Shown piece by piece: positions 24,360-31,976 of a stretch of DNA of 64,000 nt (the first letter of the stretch is position 1; every line of letters begins with the position of its first letter). Position numbers and translations under genes: made by a program. Under the pieces are notes generated by a model. That model saw only the letters and a list, made by a program, of their open reading frames with translations. It searched no databases and had not been told where the DNA came from. The stretch is taken from NCBI GenBank assembly GCA_002428995.1, contig DIYJ01000017.1, positions 1-64,000 of the forward strand, read 5' to 3'. This DNA is from Flavobacteriales bacterium UBA6057. GTDB lineage: Bacteria > Bacteroidota > Bacteroidia > Flavobacteriales_G > Salibacteraceae.

Positions 24360-26462
24360 ATGACAGAGCACAAGACAATGGTCGACATCCTCGAGTGGCG
24401 ACTTCAGCATCAGGCGGATAGGGTAGCCTATGAATTTGTTTCGGGAGATGAACTCAATGGAGACACTATAACTTATGGACGCCTAGCCGCTAATGCACGA
24501 AGTATTAGCGTTGGGTTGGAAAAACATGTTCCACGCGGTGAACGTGTGGTTATTGTCATGCCTCCGGGGTTGGAACTGATCAGCGCGCTGTTAGGAGTGT
24601 TTTATCGTGGAGCGGTTGCCACAATGACTGCTCCCCCGGTTTCAGATCGGGATCGCTCCTACCTCCGTGCTGTGTTGCAGGATCTTTCTGCCAGTGCGAT
24701 TATCACTTCTGAGCATTACAAAACCAATTTGACGGAGTTCACGAGCGAGCACTTCTTTGAAGATGTGCCCGTCCTCACGGTAGAAGAGCTGCTGCAGTCA
24801 AACGATACTCAGTGGACATCGCCCGGAGCCATTCAAAATGCTCCCTGTTTGATTCAGTACACTTCCGGTTCCTCTGGCGACCCCAAAGGCGTGGTGCTCA
24901 GCCATGCCAACCTGATGCACAATTCGCAAATCATCCTTCAGAGCTTTTTTAATACTTCCAAGAGTCATGGAGTGATTTGGCTGCCGCCTTACCACGATAT
25001 GGGTTTGATTGGAGGTATTCTTCAACCGCTCTATGGTGGATTTATCACCACGCTCATGTCACCGCGCACTTTTCTGCAAAAGCCCGTTCGCTGGCTGCGG
25101 CTCATTTCCGCGAAGAAGGCCACTTCAAGCGGTGGACCTAACTTTGCTTACGATTTGTGCACCAAGGTGATCAGCGATTCTGAACTCGAAGGATTGGATC
25201 TCAGTTCCTGGAAAGTGGCTTTCAACGGAGCTGAACCCATCCAGGCTTCTGTGCTCGATGCGTTTTCCAAAGCCTTCAAACCCTATGGCTTTTCGAAACA
25301 ATCTTTTATGCCTTGCTACGGATTGGCCGAGTCTACCCTCTACGTAACGGGTAACCTGAAAACCGATCCACCTACCATTCTCCCCGCCAAGCGCAAGGCG
25401 CTATCGAAAAACCGCTTCGAACTTGGAGCATCTGACTCTTCAGACAGTGTTGATCTGGTCAGTTGCGGATTGCCTTATTACAACGAAACCATCAAAATCG
25501 TCAACCCCGAAGACGGCACCGTGGTTCGCACCAATTCCATTGGAGAGATTTGGGTGGCTTCACCCAGCAGAGCCCTGGGATATTGGAAGCGTTTGGAGGA
25601 GAGTCAAGCGACCTTCCATGCTCAGCTCACCCCTTCAGATGGAAAGGTTTACCTGCGCACGGGTGATCTCGGTTTTCTCCATCGCAGCGAACTCTTTGTG
25701 ACCGGCCGCTTGAAAGATCTTATCATCATTCGGGGAGCGAACCACATTCCACAAGACATTGAGCGCACAGCCCAGCAGGCCAGCGCGGTACTTGCCATCG
25801 GAAAAGGCGCGGCATTAGCCATACCTACTACAGGTGGTGAAGTGTTGGGTGTGATCAACGAAATCACCAAAGAAGCTCAGGGTGGATTTGATGAGGCTTC
25901 CACCATTGAGCTGGTGCGGAAAGCACTCTTTGAAAAACACCACATTTCTGCTGCGGTCATTGTGTTGGTGAAGCCAGGGCAAATCCCGCGCACCAAAAAC
26001 GGCAAGCTTCAGCGCAATCAAGCACTTCAAATGTTCCTCGATGGCGAATTCAGGGAGGTTTCCCGCTGGCAGGAGAATTCCGATGCAAGCTTTACCTCCA
26101 GGAATCTTAGTACCGAAAATGATTCAGCGCCAGCTCTGGAAATGACAGATGCTGAAACTCAGGAAGCGGAACCGCTGAATCTCGATGTAAGTGATCCTGA
26201 AGTTTTGCGGCAAAACATCCTTTCATGGATGGCTGCGGCCATTGCCAAAGAAGTCAGCCTTGAACCATCTGAGATCGACCCGGATATGCACTTCGGGCTT
26301 TACGGCCTCGATTCCATCAGTGCTGTGCAGGTGCTGGTGAAGTTCGAGCAGGTGTTCCCGGATGTGGAACTGGATGAGACCCTTCTCTGGGATTATCCCA
26401 ACCTCAATGCTCTGACCGACTATTTGCTCGAAGTTCTGGAACCTGAAGCTCAGCTTCGTTAA
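24360..26462 (+). CDS. Fatty acyl-AMP ligase fused to an acyl carrier domain
   Basis: A 700-aa protein. Residues 1-570 form an adenylate-forming enzyme of the FAAL group: core LIQYTSGSSGDPKGVVLSH, WLPPYHDMGLIGGILQPL, PCYGLAEST and YLRTGDLGFLHRSELFVTGRLKDLIIIRG. The 'PYHDMGL' and 'AEST' forms and lack of a CoA-type linker favour FAAL over acyl-CoA synthetase. Residues about 615-695 are a carrier domain with phosphopantetheine Ser652 in LYGLDSISAVQ. The expected reaction is ATP-dependent loading of a fatty acid onto its own carrier arm. No polyketide synthase or condensation domain is present in the window, which is unusual for a FAAL. It leads a two-gene unit with the C58-like gene. Confidence 0.93.
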   Translation: MTEHKTMVDILEWRLQHQADRVAYEFVSGDELNGDTITYGRLAANARSISVGLEKHVPRGERVVIVMPPGLELISALLGVFYRGAVATMTAPPVSDRDRSYLRAVLQDLSASAIITSEHYKTNLTEFTSEHFFEDVPVLTVEELLQSNDTQWTSPGAIQNAPCLIQYTSGSSGDPKGVVLSHANLMHNSQIILQSFFNTSKSHGVIWLPPYHDMGLIGGILQPLYGGFITTLMSPRTFLQKPVRWLRLISAKKATSSGGPNFAYDLCTKVISDSELEGLDLSSWKVAFNGAEPIQASVLDAFSKAFKPYGFSKQSFMPCYGLAESTLYVTGNLKTDPPTILPAKRKALSKNRFELGASDSSDSVDLVSCGLPYYNETIKIVNPEDGTVVRTNSIGEIWVASPSRALGYWKRLEESQATFHAQLTPSDGKVYLRTGDLGFLHRSELFVTGRLKDLIIIRGANHIPQDIERTAQQASAVLAIGKGAALAIPTTGGEVLGVINEITKEAQGGFDEASTIELVRKALFEKHHISAAVIVLVKPGQIPRTKNGKLQRNQALQMFLDGEFREVSRWQENSDASFTSRNLSTENDSAPALEMTDAETQEAEPLNLDVSDPEVLRQNILSWMAAAIAKEVSLEPSEIDPDMHFGLYGLDSISAVQVLVKFEQVFPDVELDETLLWDYPNLNALTDYLLEVLEPEAQLR

Positions 26463-26477
26463 TTCGATACATGACAT

Positions 26478-27209
26478 ATGAAGCGAGTTGATTTTGATCG
26501 CATTGCTCCCAATGCCCCGGCCGACCAATACCAATATTTCCGGCAAAGGGATTTCAGATCCCGGCATCAGGACTTAGCCGACCTCAGTTTGTGCTCAGCG
26601 TTGGTGGAGCTCTGGTATGTCCGGCAGTGCTTGGGTGGAGATTTGATCCGTGAACTGGCGCAGCCTAAAGAAACGCTGATCCAGGCGCTGCGATTGCTGC
26701 AGCTTAAAAGCCATTATCCTACCCTGGCATCGTCTGATGCGCTGGCCTCACTGTCGAAGCAGGATCAGGCCATGTTTTACCACAAATACGGAACGAATGA
26801 TCCCGGTGGTTTGAAGGAACTGCTGGAAGAACATGACGTGATTGATTTCCTCGAGCTGGATTTGTGCGAGCGCTTTCAAGCCAAGGTGGTGAACACACGG
26901 ACCTTCAGTTCTGACGCGGTTGGTTTATCACGTGCGCTGGCAGGCTCCGAATTAGCCATTGTTATCCTGCGCTATTTGAGGGAAAGGGATGGGACAATGA
27001 TTCGTTTCAGCCATCGCATGGCCTATCGCTCCGGCTCTGATGGAGCCCACATTTTCTTTGATCCCAATGCCGGTGAAGTTATCATCCGCGATGCTGAGCG
27101 TTTCCAGGCTTGGTTTGGCCGTTTCTGGGAGCAGTCCAACTATCGCAAGCGAGAATCAGTGCCCGGTTTCCCACACTGTACCGTATATCACCTTCATTCG
27201 AATCCTTAG
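26478..27209 (+). CDS. C58/YopT-like cysteine peptidase homologue
   Basis: A 243-aa protein 15 bases after the FAAL gene. Three pieces fit the catalytic triad of C58 (YopT/AvrPphB) peptidases in order and spacing: Cys39 in LSLCSALVELWYV, His179 in RFSHRMAYR, and Asp195 in IFFDPNAGEVIIRD, followed by the family-like FQAWFGRFWEQSNY. C58 enzymes are best known as secreted effectors, but this copy has no signal and is coupled to an acyl-loading enzyme. It could cleave the poly-Asp peptide, or transfer the carrier-bound acyl group through the same Cys. The assignment is by eye from short motifs and should be treated as probable. Confidence 0.6.
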   Translation: MKRVDFDRIAPNAPADQYQYFRQRDFRSRHQDLADLSLCSALVELWYVRQCLGGDLIRELAQPKETLIQALRLLQLKSHYPTLASSDALASLSKQDQAMFYHKYGTNDPGGLKELLEEHDVIDFLELDLCERFQAKVVNTRTFSSDAVGLSRALAGSELAIVILRYLRERDGTMIRFSHRMAYRSGSDGAHIFFDPNAGEVIIRDAERFQAWFGRFWEQSNYRKRESVPGFPHCTVYHLHSNP

Positions 27210-27215
27210 GTTGAA

Positions 27216-28415
27216 CTACAGGGAGACCTTCATGGTCTTCAGCCCCCGGAAGCTTAGGTTGGTCAACCACTCGGTTTCTTCCAGCTTCATATTCGGGAAG
27301 TGCTTGATCAATGCCGGGATGGCTAGTTTGCCTTCCATACGCGCCATCCATGAACCCATGCAGGTATGGCGCCCTTTGCCAAAGGAAAGGTGCTTGTTTG
27401 GAGTGCGCTGAATGTCAAAGCGGTAAGGGTCGGGGAATGCCTCAGGATCGAAGTTGGCCGCACCCAGAAGTAGCATCAACTGTTCTCCCTTTTTGAAATC
27501 CTGTCCGGCAAGGGTGGTGTCTTCCAACACGGCACGCCAAACCAGTTGTTGCGGGGAATCATATCGGAGCATTTCTTCAATGGCAGAGCCGATCAGCTCC
27601 GGTTGTTCCCTGAGCAGTTCCATCTGATCGGGATGATTGAGCAGCGCATACATGCCGTTGCCGATCAAATTCACGATGGTTTCATGTGCTGCGGCAAACA
27701 TCACAATGAGGTTTGGGATCACATAGTCGTCCTCAGCAATCAGTTGATCGATCGGGGTATTCAGGATGTTGCTGATGAAGTCGTTACTCGGCTTGCCCTT
27801 GCGCTCCTTGATCCGTGCTTTCAGGTAGGCGGTAAAGTCAATGATGCTTTGATTCGCGGTTTTGAGTGCCTGAATATTAGGCAGCGGCTCGATGAGGCCT
27901 GAAATATTCGAAGACCAGGCCTTCACCTGCTTTTGATCCGGCTCAGGGATGTCAAAAATGTAGTTGATTGTGCCCAATGGAACCGGGAGTGCAAATTCAC
28001 TGATCAATTCCGCTTCCTTTTTACCCTTGAGCTTTTGAATCTGATCCTCTACAATGCCCTCAATGGCTTCGCTTAAATCGTTCAAAGCCTTCGGCATGAA
28101 CGACTTTTTGAGATAGGAACGCAAGGACGTATGCTCTGGCGGATCAATGTTCAGCACAGATCGGTTGAGCATCCAGGCGACCAGCTCCTTGTTTTTGTAG
28201 CGCTTTTCAAATCCATTCCAGTTGCGCAAATCTGAACTGAGTACCGGATCGCTCAGCAGTTCGCTGACGTCCTTGTTTCGGGTCAGAATCCACGTGCCCA
28301 TGAAGCTTTTGTGCACCGGGTCATTCTCGCGCAGGCGCTGGTAAAACGGGTATGGGTTTTCGAAGTATCCAGGTTCGTAAGGATTGAATTTGATGGCTTC
28401 TGCTACAGCTTCCAT
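27216..28415 (-). CDS. Cytochrome P450
   Basis: A 399-aa soluble bacterial P450. The haem Cys352 is in FGKGRHTCMGSWMARME, the ExxR helix in IEEMLRYDSPQQ is followed by WRAV, and the I-helix reads MFAAAHETIVNLIG with Ala-Ala in place of the usual Ala-Gly before xET. It is the last gene of the minus-strand operon, three bases after the S12-like gene, and converges with the C58-like gene (6 bases apart). Likely a hydroxylase or coupling enzyme acting late in the pathway. Redox partners are not encoded here. Confidence 0.94.
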   Translation of the reverse strand: MEAVAEAIKFNPYEPGYFENPYPFYQRLRENDPVHKSFMGTWILTRNKDVSELLSDPVLSSDLRNWNGFEKRYKNKELVAWMLNRSVLNIDPPEHTSLRSYLKKSFMPKALNDLSEAIEGIVEDQIQKLKGKKEAELISEFALPVPLGTINYIFDIPEPDQKQVKAWSSNISGLIEPLPNIQALKTANQSIIDFTAYLKARIKERKGKPSNDFISNILNTPIDQLIAEDDYVIPNLIVMFAAAHETIVNLIGNGMYALLNHPDQMELLREQPELIGSAIEEMLRYDSPQQLVWRAVLEDTTLAGQDFKKGEQLMLLLGAANFDPEAFPDPYRFDIQRTPNKHLSFGKGRHTCMGSWMARMEGKLAIPALIKHFPNMKLEETEWLTNLSFRGLKTMKVSL

Positions 28416-28418
28416 GTG

Positions 28419-30002
28419 TTATTTCTTTGGGTCCTGCGGGACGCGTTTAAAGACTAATTCGGCAATGGTGAAAGAGTCATCCGCTTCGTTTTCAGCGGTG
28501 TTGAACTCCAGTTTCTCCAGGTGAAACGGACCCTTGTGTTGCACAAAGGATCCTTGATCGAGATGCTCCAGACGTGTTTCGTAAATCGCTCCCCAGTTGA
28601 TGTAGAGGTCGCCTTCGCGCTGGAGGATTTGCGCTCGGTCGAAGAACTCGCAAGTAAACATTCCCGTGAATCTTTTCAGATCAGGAAAGGTGGGGCGATC
28701 GGCCAGTCGCTTAGGCAGTTTGGGGTAGAAGTAATCCGCACCAATCGAGATGCGCTTGATGCGTTCTTTTCTCCGATACACCCGCATCATAGACAGGGAC
28801 GAAGGTTCACTTTTGACGAAGTAGCGTCTCGGGTTTTGATGGTAGAGCTCGATGTTCTGCCCGTCTGTAGACAGCACCGGAAACTCGTTGAAAAGGTCCA
28901 GGATTTTGACCTTTCGGTCATTCAAGCCATGGTACACACCTTCGAGGTCAGTGACAGGCGGTTCCATGATTTGGGTGTTGTGTTCCGGGAAGACTTCTGC
29001 CAGGGCAATGTCGAGGTACTTGCGCAGCTCTGTGTTGCTGGCCGAGCGGTTTCCAAAGATCAGCCCGGTGATTCCTGCTTCAGGGAAAATGACGGAGAAA
29101 GAAGCAAATCCCGAGTTGGAGCCCGGGAAGTAGATGACATTCCTGTCCTCCCGTTTCTCCACCAAAAAACCTTTGGAACTGTACTTCGAGGAGGAAATCA
29201 TGGCTGAGGGCTGGAACATGACATCCCGTACCTGCTGAGATACAATGGAGCTTTCGGGATTGGTGATGGCAAGCAGGAATTGTGTGTAGTCGTCCGTAGT
29301 CGTAAGTAATCCGCCTGAAAAGGAATCCAGCGGGAACACGGGGCTTTCTTCAATCGGACGGCCAAAATCCGGCCCTCCGAAATACCATCCGTTCCAGTAT
29401 CCCTTGATCAGATTGGCAGGCAAGGCTTCTGCATCCATGCTTCGAAACATGCTGTTCCGCATGTTCAACGGCTCAAAAATTGCCTGTCTCACATACTCAG
29501 CCCTTGATACTCCCGTGATGGCCTCGATCACACTGCCTATCAGGAAATACCCCCAATTCGAATACTTGAAACGGCTGCCCGAAGGAAAGAGCAGCTCCGC
29601 TTGTTCGATCTTTCGAAGTGTTTCCTCATCGGTTTGCTCAAAGTGCGACTTGTTTCCGCGCCATAGCCCGCCCGTGTGTTCGATCAGGTGTCCGACCTCC
29701 AAATCTGGGTAGGATGATTTCAGAGTTGGAATGAAGCGATGCACCGGAGTAGAAAGACTCAGGTTTTCTTTTTCAAACAAGATGTGCAAGGCCAATGCGG
29801 CCAGTGGTTTTGTGCTGCACCCAATGCCAAAGACCGAGTTGCTCGTGACCGGAGTTTGAGTCTTGATATCTTCTACGCCAAGGTCAAGCGCATAAACCAC
29901 TTCATGCTTCTTCATCAAGCGAATGCTGATGCCGGGCATTTGGTAATGCTGCATTTTGGCTTCGATCTGAGCCGCGACTGTATCCTTAATCAACACTGAC
30001 AT
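28419..30002 (-). CDS. S12 (beta-lactamase/PBP-like) hydrolase homologue with Cys nucleophile
   Basis: A protein of about 527 aa, with start ATG 30002 (MSVLIKDTVAAQ) overlapping the upstream ligase by 17 bases; a longer start at 30023 is possible. The N-terminal half is a class C beta-lactamase-type domain (GVEDIKTQTPVTSNSVFGIG, KYSNWGYFLIGSVIEAIT, GGLLTTTDDYTQFLLA). The conserved SxxK motif reads Cys62-Ser-Thr-Lys65: the DNA gives TGC where the family has Ser. The Tyr-x-Asn motif (YSN) is intact. The C-terminal 200 residues form a strand-rich accessory domain. PBP-like enzymes act in natural-product pathways as cyclases or hydrolases; a Cys nucleophile would favour acyl transfer. There is no signal peptide, so it acts in the cytoplasm. 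Confidence 0.88.
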   Translation of the reverse strand: MSVLIKDTVAAQIEAKMQHYQMPGISIRLMKKHEVVYALDLGVEDIKTQTPVTSNSVFGIGCSTKPLAALALHILFEKENLSLSTPVHRFIPTLKSSYPDLEVGHLIEHTGGLWRGNKSHFEQTDEETLRKIEQAELLFPSGSRFKYSNWGYFLIGSVIEAITGVSRAEYVRQAIFEPLNMRNSMFRSMDAEALPANLIKGYWNGWYFGGPDFGRPIEESPVFPLDSFSGGLLTTTDDYTQFLLAITNPESSIVSQQVRDVMFQPSAMISSSKYSSKGFLVEKREDRNVIYFPGSNSGFASFSVIFPEAGITGLIFGNRSASNTELRKYLDIALAEVFPEHNTQIMEPPVTDLEGVYHGLNDRKVKILDLFNEFPVLSTDGQNIELYHQNPRRYFVKSEPSSLSMMRVYRRKERIKRISIGADYFYPKLPKRLADRPTFPDLKRFTGMFTCEFFDRAQILQREGDLYINWGAIYETRLEHLDQGSFVQHKGPFHLEKLEFNTAENEADDSFTIAELVFKRVPQDPKK

Positions 30003-30972
30003 GCTCTGATACTTTGCTTTCAAGGATGTTCACAAGCGCACGTCCCACGGCCATATCCACCTCCACGCGCTCTTCATAGGTGCGACCGGTAGCAGGGTGG
30101 ATTTCGTGCTTTTCCAGATCTCGGTTTCCGTACATCTGGAAATGACGGTTTCCTTCCCAGAAGAAGTAGCTTCCATCCGGCATCACGGTGTAGTCCAATG
30201 CCACCATGTCGCTTCCGAGCGCTTTGGCTGCGGCTAGAATCAGCTCGGGATTGGGGTCTCCTTCTTCAATGAACTGACGGTTGAGCTTGAGGGTATATTC
30301 ATCCTGGATGAGGTGCGCTTCATTCACGATCCAGTGGTTGGCAATGGCTGCTTCCCGCCAGATCAGCGTATCACCGACCACAATCGTTCTGCGCTTGTGA
30401 TAGTAGCCATCCGGGGCTTTCACGTCTATGAATTCAATGGCCAGGTCCAGCGGACGCAGGTGTTTATCACTTAGCGGCTGCTCCGCACACAGCTCCAGTT
30501 GGCGCTCGATCACTTCCCTGGCTTCAACCGCGCTGTGCACGAGGAAGATGTTCCGCCCGCGATGCTGTCCATCCTTCCGAAGAATGAGCGGATAGGGTAG
30601 TGTGATGTCTTCGGGATGTTGAAACAACTGGTGTTTGGCGCAGGGAATTCCAGCTTCTGCCCACTTCGCGAGGCAATAGGAATGATCGCGGAAATAGCCG
30701 TCAATGCTATTCACGATCGGTAAGCCCGCTTCCCGGCATTGCTGCTCAAACTTCCTGGCCCAGAAAGCGATGTTGTGCTTGCCACCGTAATACGACCAGC
30801 AGAGTGCGGCATCGTAATCTTCAAACCGACCTTTAAAAGGCTCCCATGGAACATGCAATGTCCAGTCAATTCCGTTGGCTTCCAGTGCTTTCAGCATGGA
30901 TTCACCGGCCATCTTTCGCTCCACTAGCGCCCGCTCTTTATGAACCGCTATGATGAGAACCCGCATGCTCAC
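29986..30972 (-). CDS. ATP-grasp ligase 1
   Basis: A 328-aa enzyme with an ATP-grasp fold: LRKDGQHRGRNIF (nucleotide-binding Lys/Arg loop), RTIVVGD, and the metal-binding end VALDYTVMPDGSYFFWEGNRHF. It is a paralogue of the upstream gene (shared MS-x-x-LI start, RK-DG, WEGNR). The start is a GTG at 30972, aligned with the Met of the paralogue; an ATG two codons later is an alternative. It overlaps the upstream gene by four bases. ATP-grasp enzymes join carboxylates to amines, hydroxyls or thiols via acyl phosphates; in ribosomal-peptide pathways they modify Asp/Glu side chains. The substrate is not known. Confidence 0.88.
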   Translation of the reverse strand: MSMRVLIIAVHKERALVERKMAGESMLKALEANGIDWTLHVPWEPFKGRFEDYDAALCWSYYGGKHNIAFWARKFEQQCREAGLPIVNSIDGYFRDHSYCLAKWAEAGIPCAKHQLFQHPEDITLPYPLILRKDGQHRGRNIFLVHSAVEAREVIERQLELCAEQPLSDKHLRPLDLAIEFIDVKAPDGYYHKRRTIVVGDTLIWREAAIANHWIVNEAHLIQDEYTLKLNRQFIEEGDPNPELILAAAKALGSDMVALDYTVMPDGSYFFWEGNRHFQMYGNRDLEKHEIHPATGRTYEERVEVDMAVGRALVNILESKVSEHVSVD

Positions 30973-31976
30973 TGTGCATTGTGGATCAGCTCCGGTTCCT
31001 TGCTGGCTTTTTGCGCTGTGCTGCTGGACTGTGCTTTGTGTTCCTCAATCCGCTGCTGGATGTAGTGAGCGGCAGCATCTCCATACTGCACGTCAGGCGG
31101 ACGAATGCCCAGCCACTTGATGCGCTGATCGCCCGCTGTTCCGCGCAGGCGGTTGCCCTCCCAGAAGATGTAAGTGCCGTCCCGCTGCACGGAATAATCA
31201 AGGGTGATGATGTCAAATCCCGTAGCTCTGGCCGCCTTGAGAATCATGTCCCGGTCTACTTCCTGGGTGTGTTCAATGCTGTATTGACTGTCAGCCGCGC
31301 AAGTTCCGGCATCAAGCACTGCGTCCTTGTAGTTCACAAACTTGGTGCGCGACCGCAGGTAGTGGGCTGGAATGATGGTGTCGTTTACCACGTAGCAGCG
31401 CCATTTTTCATAAAAATCATCTTCGTTTTTGGTGTCCACGAATTCAATGGCAAAATCCAGCATCTCCGGGCCACGTTGTGTAGGATCGGCTTCTGCCACC
31501 AATGCCGTCTGCTTCTCGATGGCAGCTTTGGCTTCTTCCGGTGTGGTGACGTAATACATGTCTTGCCCCATGTGCTTGCCGTCCTTCCGCAGGATCATCG
31601 GATAGTTGAGCTTGATTTGCTCGAAGCGCGCAAAGTGTTGGGAATTGGCACAGGGAACGCCTGCTGCTTTCCACTTTTCGAGGTAGAAGGAGTGCTCAGG
31701 ATGGTGGTTTTCGATGCTTTGGATGATCGGAAGTCCAGCTTTCCGGCATTCGGCCTCGGCTCGCTTGCAGTAAAACACAAAGTTCTTGTAAAGCGGGGCG
31801 TAGAGCGAGCTGAAGACTGCGTCAAATTTGGATAGATCGGGGAGAGGACGCCATGGGTGATGGATCGTCCACTCAATGTTGGCTTTGTCCAGTCCCCAAA
31901 GCAAGGTTCTGTTATCCACCCTGATTTGAAAGTTCTCTTCCTTGTAAGCACTGAAGATTAGGATGTGAAGGCTCAT
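30969..31976 (-). CDS. ATP-grasp ligase 2
   Basis: A 335-aa enzyme, paralogous to the one downstream, with LRKDGKHMGQDMYY, KWRCYVVND and IITLDYSVQRDGTYIFWEGNRLRG as the nucleotide and metal sites. The ATGA overlap with the preceding gene and the four-base overlap with the following one show translational coupling. A C-terminal extension of about 30 residues (Gln/Ser/Lys-rich) is absent from the other copy. Two ligases of one family in a row suggest two bond types or two acceptor groups on one scaffold; the nearby peptide with a run of Asp is the obvious candidate, by inference. Confidence 0.88.
   Translation of the reverse strand: MSLHILIFSAYKEENFQIRVDNRTLLWGLDKANIEWTIHHPWRPLPDLSKFDAVFSSLYAPLYKNFVFYCKRAEAECRKAGLPIIQSIENHHPEHSFYLEKWKAAGVPCANSQHFARFEQIKLNYPMILRKDGKHMGQDMYYVTTPEEAKAAIEKQTALVAEADPTQRGPEMLDFAIEFVDTKNEDDFYEKWRCYVVNDTIIPAHYLRSRTKFVNYKDAVLDAGTCAADSQYSIEHTQEVDRDMILKAARATGFDIITLDYSVQRDGTYIFWEGNRLRGTAGDQRIKWLGIRPPDVQYGDAAAHYIQQRIEEHKAQSSSTAQKASKEPELIHNAQ

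Noticed and set aside
30981..31835. 284-codon plus-strand frame opposite ATP-grasp ligase 2
   Set aside because: It is antisense to an intact ligase with conserved motifs, so it is a shadow frame.
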